Shown one piece after another: positions 25,097 to 33,272 of a stretch of DNA of 64,000 nt; position 1 is the first letter of the stretch; the number at the start of each line of letters is the position of its first letter. A model generated the notes under the pieces. That model made no database searches, had not been told where the DNA came from, and worked only from the letters and a program-made list of their open reading frames with translations. Source of the DNA: DATKBT01 sp035546295 (GTDB taxonomy: Bacteria; Acidobacteriota; Thermoanaerobaculia; Multivoradales; Multivoraceae); NCBI GenBank assembly GCA_035546295.1, contig DATKBT010000076.1, positions 62,001 through 126,000 on the forward strand. Reading direction: 5' to 3'. Both the position numbers and the translations under genes were made by a program.

Positions 25097-25840
25097 CTAG
25101 GGCCTCCGATCGCGCCGCGACGTCGCCGTCGGGCCGACTCCGGCGCCGATGCGCCCGAGCACGCGCGCAACCACCCGGTCGCAGCGCTCGCCGCCGAACG
25201 CGTAGAGCTCCTTGGTCACCTCGCCCATCCGGCGCTCGAGGTCGCCGCGCAGGCGCTCGCGGGCGCGGTGCAGTCGGACCTTGAGCGCCGACTCGCTCAC
25301 CCCGAGGCACTCGGCGGCCTCGGCGGTGGACATTCCTTCGACGTGCCGCGTGAGGAAGGCCAGCCGGAGCGATTCCGGGAGCGCGTCGAGCGCCGCCTCG
25401 AGCGCGGCGCGGAGCTCGGCGTGGAACGCACCCTCCTCTTGGCTGTGACGCGCCGGCGGGTCGCCGAACGACGTCCAGGCGGCGCCGCCGGCGACGGCGT
25501 CGGGCTCGGAGTCTGGATCCGGAAGACCCACCACCCGTCGGGCCTTTCGCTTGCGCGCCAACGCTTCGTAGAGCGCGATCCGCGTCAGCCAGGTGGAGAA
25601 CCGGGCGGTCCCCTCGAACTGCTCGAGCTTCTCGAAGGCCCTCACGTACGCGTCCTGCATCACGTCCTCGGCCTCGGCCGGGTCGCGGAGGACCGAGCGC
25701 GCGATGCGAAACAGCCGCCGGTTGTAGCGCCGCATCAGGATCTCGTAGAGCGCGGTCTCGCCCCCGAGCACCCGCTCCACGACCTCCTCGTCGGAGATCG
25801 GCTCGACCGGCGGAACGGAGTGCTGGGGATGAACGACCAT
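25097..25840 (-). CDS. ECF-type RNA polymerase sigma factor
   Basis: A 247-residue sigma-70-family protein with regions 2 and 4 only. Region 2 is AEAEDVMQDAYVRAFEKLEQ, preceded by MRRYNRRLFRIARSVLRDP; region 4 is LPESLRLAFLTRHVEGMSTA, EAAECLGVSESALKVRLHRA with the usual helix-turn-helix. After region 4 comes a short tail with CDRVVARVL, seen in some sigma factors of this type. The internal ATG is chosen because upstream codons lie inside the neighbouring gene. Its start is 5 nt after the stop of the broken DoxX-like gene, so it is likely transcribed with that gene and the di-haem peroxidase. No anti-sigma factor is adjacent. Confidence 0.93.
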   Translation of the reverse strand: MVVHPQHSVPPVEPISDEEVVERVLGGETALYEILMRRYNRRLFRIARSVLRDPAEAEDVMQDAYVRAFEKLEQFEGTARFSTWLTRIALYEALARKRKARRVVGLPDPDSEPDAVAGGAAWTSFGDPPARHSQEEGAFHAELRAALEAALDALPESLRLAFLTRHVEGMSTAEAAECLGVSESALKVRLHRARERLRGDLERRMGEVTKELYAFGGERCDRVVARVLGRIGAGVGPTATSRRDRRP

Positions 25841-25844
25841 CGCG

Positions 25845-26208
25845 TCAAGACCTCGACGGCTCGTCGAGAGCCGCCGTACGGAACGTGGCGGAGGATCTCG
25901 GCGAGGCGACCTCTGCGTTGGCGACACGCGCCTCGGTGAGGCGTGCCAGGGTGTAGGCGGCGACCGCCATCACCAGGTCGCGGACCGCGACGTCCAGGTT
26001 ACCAACGAACAGCAGCTGGAGGGCGATGAGGGTCAGCCAGCCGGCCGCCAGGTAGGCGCCGAGCCGAGTGAAGCGGCTGAGCACCAGGACGCCCACCGCC
26101 ATCTCGACGACTCCGATCGCGCCCATGAAGGTGGCGACGTCGACCGGCAGGAGCTCGGCGATCGCCGGGCTCAGGTAGCTGCTTCAGTCTGCGAGCACGA
26201 TCGGTCAT
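25845..26208 (-). pseudogene. DoxX-like membrane protein gene, truncated and frameshifted
   Basis: The readable part FMGAIGVVEMAVGVLVLSRF, LGAYLAAGWLTLIALQLLFV and LDVAVRDLVMAVAAYTLARL is the C-terminal two-thirds of a DoxX-like four-helix membrane protein. The preceding YLSPAIAELLPVDVAT is in the same frame, but the nearest start (ATGACCGAT at 26208) is one base out of frame, and the first membrane helix expected in the family is absent. Either an internal ATG at 26126 makes a short 93-residue protein or the gene is dead. It lies 28 bp after the di-haem peroxidase gene and just before the sigma-factor gene. Confidence 0.6.
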
Positions 26209-26236
26209 CGGTCTCTCTGGGTCCCGGCTTCCACCG

Positions 26237-27583
26237 TCACAGCGACCGCAGGAACTCGGCGAGGTCGGCCCGCTCGCTCGCGGAGAGCTCGAGGCCGAAG
26301 AACATGTCGTAATGGTCGATGACGTCGTCCAGGGTGGCGAAGCGGCCATCGTGGTAGTAGCCGCCTCGGCTCCGCGACCACAGCCCGGCCAGCGGCGTCG
26401 TCCGGTACTTGCCGGTGGGCGAACGGTCGGCCTGGAACGAGTCGATGCCGATCTCCTCCGGCTCGTGCAGGTTGTAGCCGGGCTCGGTGTAGAGCGGCGG
26501 CACGTGGCAGCGCGCGCACTCGGCCCGACCCGCGAACACGGCGGCCCCGCGGGCGGCGGCCTCCGGGTCGAAGCTCCCCTCGGAGGGACGCGGAGCCTCG
26601 AGCGCGAGCTGGTAGAGGTGCAGGTCCGCGAGCTTCGGGGTCACCAGGTCGGGGCTCGCGCGCACCTGGTCGAGGCCCGCGCCGGCAGCCAGCGGGAAGC
26701 GGTCGGCGTCGGCCAGGCGCGGATCGGAGAACGAGCCCAGACCGTGCATCTCGAGGTTCGCGACGAAGGCGTTCCAGTAGGTGATCGAGCCCCAGCCGGT
26801 GTAGGTGGCGAGGTTCACGCCGGCCAGCCCGTAGGCGGGCGGGATGAGCACCGCCGAGGTCTCGCCGTCGGGCCGGAAGGCCTTGCCGTCGAGGTTGAGG
26901 TGGGCGTCGAAGCGGCCGGGACCCCAGCTCTCGAGCACGGCGCGCACGGTGGCGTCGTCGACGCCGAGCAGGTCGGTGAAGGCGGAGAGGTCGGGGGCCA
27001 GCGACAGGATCCTGCCGACGTCGAGGTCGCGGTTCGGCCAGCCGTCGAGTCGGCGGCCGATCCCGGGCGCCACCGAGTCGTCGACGGTCGAGTGGCACCA
27101 CGCGCAGGTGATGCCGAGGTCGCGCAGCTCCTCCTCCTCGACCCGGGCGACCACGCCGACCACCGCCCACTGCTCGAACAGCAGCCGGGTCACCGCGGGG
27201 TCGTCGAGGTCGACGGCGCCCCTCCGGATCGCCCGGATCACCGAACGCGGCAGCGCGTCGGCGTCGACCTTGACGCCGAGCGCCAGCGCCTGGCTCGGGG
27301 TCACGTTCGCCAGCACCTCGTTCAGTCGCAGCGAGTCGGAGAAGAACAGGTTGCTGCCGAAGGCATCGTTGCGGAAGGTGTCGCGACCGCGCTCGAGCGC
27401 GTCGACAGCGTCGCTCAGCACCGGATCGTGCCGCAGGGCGACGCGGGCCTCGGCGGACGTGCGCGTCGGCCCCTGGGCCGCCTCGGATGCGATGGCGAGC
27501 CCGCCGAGCAGCACCACGCCCCCCAGGGCAGCGAGCGCGAAGGCGGCGAGGGAGAGGGTGGCGGCTGCTCGTCGGGACTTCAT
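26237..27583 (-). CDS. di-haem cytochrome c peroxidase-like protein
   Basis: A 448-residue exported protein. A signal peptide (LSLAAFALAALGGVVLLGGL) leads to a mature part with two haem c motifs: CAWCH about residue 160 and CARCH about residue 360, the latter in the context AAARGAAVFAGRAECARCHV. The C-terminal segment TTPLAGLWSRSRGGYYHDGR, FATLDDVIDHYD is the typical peroxidase/MauG loop with the distal ligand region. It should reduce hydrogen peroxide, or carry out a MauG-like oxidation, in the periplasm. GAGGAGG precedes the ATG. It heads a probable operon with the DoxX-like remnant and an ECF sigma factor, which would suit an oxidative-stress unit (inference). Confidence 0.88.
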   Translation of the reverse strand: MKSRRAAATLSLAAFALAALGGVVLLGGLAIASEAAQGPTRTSAEARVALRHDPVLSDAVDALERGRDTFRNDAFGSNLFFSDSLRLNEVLANVTPSQALALGVKVDADALPRSVIRAIRRGAVDLDDPAVTRLLFEQWAVVGVVARVEEEELRDLGITCAWCHSTVDDSVAPGIGRRLDGWPNRDLDVGRILSLAPDLSAFTDLLGVDDATVRAVLESWGPGRFDAHLNLDGKAFRPDGETSAVLIPPAYGLAGVNLATYTGWGSITYWNAFVANLEMHGLGSFSDPRLADADRFPLAAGAGLDQVRASPDLVTPKLADLHLYQLALEAPRPSEGSFDPEAAARGAAVFAGRAECARCHVPPLYTEPGYNLHEPEEIGIDSFQADRSPTGKYRTTPLAGLWSRSRGGYYHDGRFATLDDVIDHYDMFFGLELSASERADLAEFLRSL

Positions 27584-27736
27584 GGGGCCTCCTCGGGCTC
27601 GGGTCGGAGGCGCCCTCGACTGGGCGCCCGTTCACCCGTACTGAGTCGGCAGCCGCCGATCGGTTACATCGCGATCTTTCCGCCGTCCTTTCGTCGCGCC
27701 GCCCGATGCGGTCGTCGCTGGAGCCCTCCAGAGCGA

Positions 27737-27898
27737 TCAGCGGCCGCGCCAGATCGTCAGATCGACGTGCTGCTCCGCACTGGTGAGGCATCGGTCGTCA
27801 GGAGGACGAGCTGGTGTCGGAGGGCGATCTCCGCGAGCAGGGCATCGATCGTGCCGAGCTGGACTCCCGGCGCCGGCACTCGTTGCGGATGCCAGCGC
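27737..27898 (-). pseudogene. C-terminal part of a VapC-type PIN-domain toxin
   Basis: Reads, across two one-base slips, AGIRNEC, then GVQLGTIDALLAEIALRHQL, VLLTTDA and EQHVDLTIWRGR followed by TGA. GTIDALLAE and LLTTD carry the C-terminal acidic residues of the PIN active site. The N-terminal half is absent here and an equivalent half lies near 24.6 kb. On the minus strand the C-terminal half comes first, so the order is permuted, not a simple insertion into one gene. Confidence 0.68.
27877..27898. repeat. direct repeat inside the split vapC, right copy
   Basis: Identical over 22 bp to 24454-24475 and in the same orientation. The two copies bound 3.4 kb that contains the peroxidase, DoxX-like and sigma-factor genes. 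Confidence 0.75.
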
Positions 27899-27923
27899 GG
27901 CGTGCGGCAGACGGGGACCGGGA

Positions 27924-28583
27924 TCACGCGGACAGCGGACGGCGGAGTAAACCGAAGCGCTCCGGCACGTGGAAGTCGGGAGGGTCGCGCAGCGTCGGCG
28001 ACCACGCTGCGTACTCTTCGGGAAGACCGCCGAGTCGCGGCCGCTCGATGCGATGGAAGTTCGCGCGCCACAGAGCCGGCAGCGGTCTGGTGCCCGGCAG
28101 CACCGAGCGAAGGGGCAGAGCGATCTCGGCCCACCAGTCGTCGGCCTCGCCGGAACGACCCGCGAGCGGCCCGACGCGCCACCGGATGCCGGGACACTTC
28201 CAGGAAACGTCGGCGCGCATCGTCGTGCGGAGGCCGTCCGGGTTGTCGATCAAGGCGTCGAACAGGACGCCTCGAGGGCTCACCTCGATCTCGACGTATC
28301 GGCGCGGCGTGTCGCCACCCGGCGCGAGGAAGACCTCGACCGCCTCCTCGGACCAGAGCGGCGCATCGCGCTCGGAGTAGGTGCCCCAGGCATCCACGTC
28401 GGCACACTCGAAGCGCACCAGGAGCGAGTCCTCGTGCCAGGCGACGCGCACTGCGGTTCGCTGACGCAGCGGCCCGCCATCGGTGCTGCGCACGAGATCG
28501 TGCGCGGGCACTCGCGACCACGCGTCGGCTCCGCCAGGGATGGCAGCGAGGGAGGGCGGTGTGCAGCTCGGCAGCGGGTCCAT
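27924..28583 (-). CDS. carbohydrate-binding family 9-like protein
   Basis: A 219-residue protein with the fold of CBM9-like domains: VRVAWHEDSLLVRFECADVD, PLWSEEAVEVFLAPGGDTPR and YVEIEVSPRGVLFDALIDNP are the characteristic strands, followed by WWAEIALPLRSV and LWRANFHRIE. Such stand-alone domains occur in secreted or cytoplasmic proteins of unknown role. No signal peptide is seen with this start; upstream codons are Arg-rich shadow. The ribosome-binding site is weak. It diverges from the carboxylesterase gene across 322 bp. The domain call is good, binding specificity unknown. Confidence 0.82.
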   Translation of the reverse strand: MDPLPSCTPPSLAAIPGGADAWSRVPAHDLVRSTDGGPLRQRTAVRVAWHEDSLLVRFECADVDAWGTYSERDAPLWSEEAVEVFLAPGGDTPRRYVEIEVSPRGVLFDALIDNPDGLRTTMRADVSWKCPGIRWRVGPLAGRSGEADDWWAEIALPLRSVLPGTRPLPALWRANFHRIERPRLGGLPEEYAAWSPTLRDPPDFHVPERFGLLRRPLSA

Positions 28584-28905
28584 CGAGGAGTCCGGCAACG
28601 AGCTTCGAGCGGCCGGCTCGACGCGAGGAACCGCGCGGATCTCACCGGCCCGAGCGAGCTCGCGGCGAGGCGTGATCCTGTCAGGTGAGCGTCGTCGAGA
28701 GCAGGGGCCGGGGCCGCTCGATGTTCTCAGACGGTCGGCTCCTGGCGCCGAGGCAAGCGGGCGGGCGCGGCCCCTGCTCGGGATTTCCTGTGCTCGCGGG
28801 CCGCGGTCGGCTTGCCTTCCCGCCCGGTCCGCGGGAACATGGTCGGGGTTTTCATTCCTCAGCGCGCCCGCCGCGCGCCCCGTGTTCAGGAGGTCGAGGT
28901 CCGTT
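28584..28905. other. 322-bp divergent promoter region
   Basis: Separates the minus-strand CBM9-like gene from the plus-strand carboxylesterase gene. It must hold both promoters; I see no consensus -35/-10 or -24/-12 pair and no gene. Confidence 0.4.
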
Positions 28906-30543
28906 ATGCGCGAGAACGTCTCATCAGCCGCCGGTTCCCTCCCCGCACTCTGCCTCTGCGTCGCGCTGGTCGCTGCGTCCGCCGGCGCTTCGGGCGCCCG
29001 CGCCGCCGACTCGGTGCCGCCGGCCACTCCGGTCGTGAAGACCAAGCTCGGCCCGGTGCAGGGGCTGGTCGACGATGGCATCCTGGAGTTCCTGGGCATC
29101 CCCTACGCAGCGCCGCCGGTCGGCGACCTGCGCTTCGAGCCGCCCCAGCCTCTCGATCCCTGGGAGGGCATCCACGACGCCACGACCCTGGGCGCGCCGT
29201 GCATGCAGATGTACTCGCCTTCGGGCAGCCGCACCAGTGACTTCACGCGCCAGGTCCAGACCATCTTTCCCACCTACGGCGAGGCCAAGATCGACAACGA
29301 GGACTGTCTCTTCCTCAACGTCTGGACGCCCGCGGCAGACGATGGCGGGCGGCCGGTGATGGTGTGGTTCCACGGCGGTGGCTACGCCTACGGCTCCGGC
29401 GGCTGGCCGGCCTACGACGGCCGCAACCTCGCCGAGAAGGGCGACGTGGTGGTGGTCACCGTCAATCACCGCCTCAACGTCTTCGGCTACCTCTACCTCG
29501 GCGATCGCTTCGGCGAGGAGTACGCGGCCAGCGGCAACGCCGGCAACCTGGACCTGGTGGCGAGCCTGGAATGGGTGCGTGACAACATCGCCGCCTTCGG
29601 CGGCGACCCCGACTTGGTGACCATCATGGGGGAGTCGGGCGGCGGCTCCAAGGTCAGTCATCTGCTCGCCACGCGCGCCGCGAACGGGCTCTTCCATCGC
29701 GCGATCATCCAATCGGGCCCCGGAGTGACCAGCGGCCGCAAGGACCAGGCCGCCGACCTCGCCGGCAAGCTCCTCACCGAGGCCGGCGTCGAGACGCTCG
29801 ACGAGCTGCGTTCGCTTCCCGCGAACGACATCCTCGCCGCCGCGCGGCGCGCTCAGGCCGGTCGCGACCGCGCGCAGGGCGGCTTCGGCCCCATCGTCGA
29901 CGGCGTGGTCCTCGACCGCGACCCCTTCGCGCCGGCAGCCCACGAGATGTCCAAGGACGTCCCGGTGATGATCGGCTGGAACAAGGACGAGATGACGCTG
30001 TTCACGGCAGCGCAGCCGTGGTTCGGCGTGCTCACCGACGAGGCCCTCGACCAGATGGCGAAGACCTTCGGCGAGCACGGTCCGGAGCTGGTGGCCGCGT
30101 ACCGCAAGGAGAACCCCGACTACAGCCCAACCCACGTCGCCAACCGCGCGATGGGAGCGCGCTTCGTGGTCGGCACCTACACCCTTGCGGACGCTCAGGC
30201 CCGCCTCGGCGGCGCTCCGGTGTACGTCTATCGCCTCACCTGGGAGACTCCGGCCAACGGCGGCATCTTCCGCACCCCCCACACGCTCGAGATCCCGTTC
30301 GTGTTCGACAACGTCGAGGAGTCCCGGGTCCTGGTCGGCGACACCGAGGAGGCGAACGTGCTCGGGGAGATGATGAGCGACGCCTGGATCTCCTTCGCTC
30401 GCACTGGCAAGCCGTCGAGCGATCTCCTCCCGGAGTGGACTCCCTACACCCCGGAGAAGCGCATGGTGATGGAGCTCGACCTCGAGCCGGCGATGGCCGA
30501 GGAGCCCGAGCGGACGGCGCGAGAGCTGCTCGGCACGCGGTGA
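28906..30543 (+). CDS. secreted type B carboxylesterase
   Basis: A 545-residue alpha/beta hydrolase of the carboxylesterase type B / cholinesterase family. A signal peptide ends at ARAAD. The oxyanion hole is MVWFHGGGYAYGSGGWP, the nucleophile elbow is TIMGESGGGSKVSHLLA (GESGG with Gly for the common Ala), the acid is Glu in MIGWNKDEMTLF, and the catalytic His is in FRTPHTLEIPFVFDN. EDCLFLNVWTP is the other family signature. All triad residues are present. GAGGT is 8 nt before the ATG. It should hydrolyse carboxylic esters in the periplasm or outside. It stands alone between the divergent CBM9-like gene and a decayed gene. Confidence 0.92.
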   Translation: MRENVSSAAGSLPALCLCVALVAASAGASGARAADSVPPATPVVKTKLGPVQGLVDDGILEFLGIPYAAPPVGDLRFEPPQPLDPWEGIHDATTLGAPCMQMYSPSGSRTSDFTRQVQTIFPTYGEAKIDNEDCLFLNVWTPAADDGGRPVMVWFHGGGYAYGSGGWPAYDGRNLAEKGDVVVVTVNHRLNVFGYLYLGDRFGEEYAASGNAGNLDLVASLEWVRDNIAAFGGDPDLVTIMGESGGGSKVSHLLATRAANGLFHRAIIQSGPGVTSGRKDQAADLAGKLLTEAGVETLDELRSLPANDILAAARRAQAGRDRAQGGFGPIVDGVVLDRDPFAPAAHEMSKDVPVMIGWNKDEMTLFTAAQPWFGVLTDEALDQMAKTFGEHGPELVAAYRKENPDYSPTHVANRAMGARFVVGTYTLADAQARLGGAPVYVYRLTWETPANGGIFRTPHTLEIPFVFDNVEESRVLVGDTEEANVLGEMMSDAWISFARTGKPSSDLLPEWTPYTPEKRMVMELDLEPAMAEEPERTARELLGTR

Positions 30544-30779
30544 GGAGCCTGGCTCTCGGCGACCGGAAGCTTCCCCGGCCGGTGAGCCTTCCACCGACCC
30601 CGCGACGGCCGAGCACGGCCGAGAACGGCCGAGAACGGTTGAGCGCGGAGAGGATCGCGAGCCGGCGGGAGGTTCGCCGCCGCGATCGTGGGATCGCGGC
30701 GACGAATCGGATCCGATCGTCGAAGTCTCTCCCGGAGCAGCGCGCGGTGGACTCGCGCCGAGCTGGGCGCGGGATCTGC

Positions 30780-31370
30780 GGCCTCTGGGCCTTGTTCGAT
30801 CTTGAACGGCTTGGTCAGACCGGCCAGAAAGGCATGTAGACCGGTGACGGGCAGCGCTTCGACCGTCGGAATGGTGGTCACGGTCTGAGTGCAGGCCGGA
30901 CCTTCCAGCTCGCCGAAATTGGAGTTCGTGAGCTGGTATTTGGACTGGATCGCACCGCTGTTGTCCGCATCGGTCTGGCCATTAGCGATCGATGGATCCT
31001 GCAGCAGCTGTCGCCGCCGGAAAACGAAGGCCCCAGGATCTACGTCGATCCCCTCATGCTCTCGATCGCGGAATCGAAGAACTCGGGATCGAAACGTAGG
31101 CGGTGCCCTGCAGTCGGTGTTGGAGAAGTACATCTCGTCGTCGTCGCTCGCGCGAAACCAGTAGTTACCGAACTGGAGATAGAAGGGATCGCCGTCGGCA
31201 GAGTGGTTCATCAGCACCTGCACGGTGTTGCCGAGACGTGCGCCGGACCGATCACGACCGAGGGCAGGCTCGAGTCGGTCACCACGAACACGGGGATCTT
31301 GGCCGTCGGATTCTGGGCGTTCGACGCAGGCACGATCCCCAAGGTGGCGACGATGCAGCCGAGCGTCACG
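30780..31370 (-). pseudogene. decayed secreted-protein gene (several frameshifts)
   Basis: Minus-strand text in two or more frames: a signal-like start VTLGCIVATLGIVPASNAQN, VFVVTDSSLPSVVIG, then in a second frame GNTVQVLMNHSADGDPFYLQ, YWFRASDDDEMYFSNTDC, then GTAYVSIPSS in the first and later QSKYQLTNSNFGELEGPACT. The pattern of a short beta-rich unit with YFSNTDC-GTAYV resembles secreted proteins common in Acidobacteriota. At least two shifts are needed to read it through and no clean stop is found. The ~235 bp between the carboxylesterase and this remnant hold nothing recognisable. Confidence 0.5.
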
Positions 31371-31541
31371 CAAGCGGCGTCCTCACGTGTTTCTCCTGCT
31401 CAGCCGAGAGCCACTGGGTTTTCCAACGTCTAACACGATGGCTCGGTCGCTGACAGACCTGCTACCCTCCGCGGCGAGTCTCGATCCTCCGTCGGGATCG
31501 TCGACGAGATGAACACCACGACGACCCAAGAGAACCTCTCC

Positions 31542-31928
31542 ATGAATGCACGTTCGATCCGCAAGGTCCTGTTCGCGTCCATCCTCGCCGTCGCCTTCTT
31601 CACCGCCGGGCTGCTGCTCGGAGCCTCGGGGGTCGAGAAGCCCAGCTCCGTGATCCACGTGGTCACCTTGGACTGGGCGGAAGGGGCCACCGAAGAGCAG
31701 ATCCAGGCGGCGCTCGCGGGCGTCGAGACCCTGGCCAAGGAGTACGACGGCATCACGCGTGTCTGGCTGCGCTCGATCAAGTCACAGACCAAGGACGCCG
31801 CTTTCGTCATGGAGTTCGAAAGCGAGCAGGCCCTCGCCGACTATGCCAACAGTGACGCACAGAAGAAGTGGTACGAGGTGTACCTGCCGGCGCGCGGCCA
31901 GAGCGTCACCAGCGACATCACCAACTGA
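31542..31928 (+). CDS. exported Dabb-type (stress-responsive alpha/beta barrel) protein
   Basis: A 128-residue protein with an N-terminal signal or anchor (ARSIRKVLFASILAVAFFTA) and one ferredoxin-like Dabb domain: VIHVVTLDWAEGATEEQIQA, YDGITRVWLRSIKSQ, AAFVMEFESEQALADYANSD and WYEVYLPARG. Dabb domains usually form dimers; many are of unknown function. An ATG 33 nt upstream is possible, but the internal one gives a better signal peptide; neither has a strong ribosome-binding site. It stands alone. Domain identity is likely, role unknown. Confidence 0.82.
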   Translation: MNARSIRKVLFASILAVAFFTAGLLLGASGVEKPSSVIHVVTLDWAEGATEEQIQAALAGVETLAKEYDGITRVWLRSIKSQTKDAAFVMEFESEQALADYANSDAQKKWYEVYLPARGQSVTSDITN

Positions 31929-32097
31929 GACAGCGAAGGGGCCGCCGATCAGGATGCCGACGAGGTCACCGAGCACGTCAGTGGCCGTTCGACGCCTCTG
32001 AGTCCAGGTCGTCGTCGGGGAGAGTGGCGGCGCGGGCTGAACCCGGCGGGTCCACGAGCCCGTGGTGAGCTGCACCACCTAGAGAGCAGGGTTGTCG

Positions 32098-32905
32098 ATG
32101 GCTGGTCTGGAAACGCACGACTCGGCCCCCGACATCGAGGCGCGAATCCTGGCGGCCGTCCGCGCGGCCGGATTGAATCCCGAACGAGGTCTGTCGCCCG
32201 AGGAGTTGGGGGCCCTGGATCAATTCCACCCGGGCGGACTTCGGGCTTCACGCGAGTTGCTGAAGCTGGCGCAGATTCGCGCCAGCGAGCGCGTGCTCGA
32301 TCTCGGACTGGGCTCGGCGGCTCCGCCCGACTGCTCGCCACGCTCGGCTGCGGGGTCGACTGTGTCGAGTTGTCGCCCGACGACTGCGCCGGTGCGGCAC
32401 TGCTCAATCGGCTGACCGGCCTCGACCTCATCGACGTGCACCATGCCAGCGCTCTCGATCTGCCCCTTGCCGATGGTTCGTTCGACGTCATCTGGATGCA
32501 GACCGTCGGCATGAACATCGCGGACAAACGGAAGCTCTACGGTGAGATCCACCGAGTCCTCGAGCCGGGCGGCAGGTACGTTTTCCAGGAGATGGTCGCT
32601 GGAGAAGCGGCGACCTCGCCCTGTTTTCCGCTTCCCTGGGCCACCGACCCTGGCGACAGCTTCCTGCTCTCTGCCGAAGAGACTCGCTCGGTTCTCGGCG
32701 AGAGCGGGTTCATCGCAGAGCTCTTCGAGGACACCAGCGACGCTCATCTGAGCCGGGGTACCGTAGACAGCGGACCGAGTCCGCTGACCTGGGGGTCTAC
32801 GTCGACGATCTCTCGTGAAAGGCCCAAAACGCGCGGCGCAGCCTCGAGGAGGGCCACATCCGGCTCGTCAGAGGTATCTTCCGGGTGAAGGCGTCTTCCG
32901 AATGA
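32098..32905 (+). pseudogene. SAM-dependent methyltransferase gene with two frameshifts and a stop
   Basis: Three frames together give a class I methyltransferase: frame 1 ends at motif I ERVLDLGLGS; frame 2 resumes GGSARLLATLGCGVDCVELS and holds ALDLPLADGSFDVIWMQTVG and IHRVLEPGGRYVFQEM; frame 3 gives DLGVYVDDLS, an in-frame TGA, KAQNARRSLEEGHIRLVRGI and a final stop. One base is missing within motif I (after GGCTC) and another slip falls near 32760. Together with the internal TGA this means the gene is not functional as read. The start ATG has AGGG upstream. Confidence 0.7.
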
Positions 32906-32925
32906 AGGCGTCTTCCGGGTGAAGA
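32881..32925. repeat. 17-bp tandem repeats at the end of the methyltransferase remnant
   Basis: CCGGGTGAAGGCGTCTT, CCGAATGAAGGCGTCTT and a third partial unit CCGGGTGAAG follow each other. The unit length is not a multiple of three, so changes in copy number shift the reading frame and move the stop codon. Confidence 0.7.
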
Positions 32926-32976
32926 GAGTCACGGCGCGAACGGCGCCGCCATTGCTCACGGAACAGGAGATCCACG

Positions 32977-33138
32977 ATGGCCAAGAAGATCGTCGCCAAG
33001 CTCGGCATGCCCCTGCTCGGCGTCTGGCTGATCCTGTACGGGCTGATCCGAGTGCTCAACCTCAGCTTCTCCGGCCTGGGGTTGCTGATGGGGATCCTCG
33101 CGATCGTCGCGGGTGCGCTCATCCTCATCGGGCGCTGA
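32977..33138 (+). CDS. small two-helix membrane protein, 53 aa
   Basis: Short gene supported by AGGAG 7 nt before the ATG. It begins MAKKIVAKLG, has a first membrane helix MPLLGVWLILYGLIRVLNLS and a second LGLLMGILAIVAGALILIGR directly at the C-terminus. Basic N-terminus and hairpin topology suggest an inner-membrane protein with both ends inside. Family not recognised with certainty. It precedes nnrS-like by 130 bp on the same strand and could be co-transcribed with it. Confidence 0.7.
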   Translation: MAKKIVAKLGMPLLGVWLILYGLIRVLNLSFSGLGLLMGILAIVAGALILIGR

Positions 33139-33158
33139 GCGGCGACGCCCTGCTCGCG

Positions 33159-33272
33159 GTGCTCGACCCCTATGACCTGGCGCGCCTGACACGTCGGCGG
33201 TTGCGCTTCGCCCTGCTCGCGGCGGACCTCACCCCCATCTGCCGAGCCGACGGAAGGGCGGCGTCCGCATGA
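33159..33272 (+). CDS. possible 37-aa leader ORF overlapping the NnrS gene
   Basis: Frame from a GTG, beginning LDPYDLARLTRRRLRFALLA and ending RADGRAASA, whose TGA overlaps the next ATG as ATGA. The overlap would allow translational coupling, but there is no good ribosome-binding site and the peptide has no recognisable domain. It may be chance. Confidence 0.25.
   Translation: MLDPYDLARLTRRRLRFALLAADLTPICRADGRAASA

Noticed and set aside
24717..27737. Simple insertion of a 3-kb block into one vapC gene
   Set aside because: The order of the halves is wrong for this: on the coding strand the C-terminal half precedes the N-terminal half.
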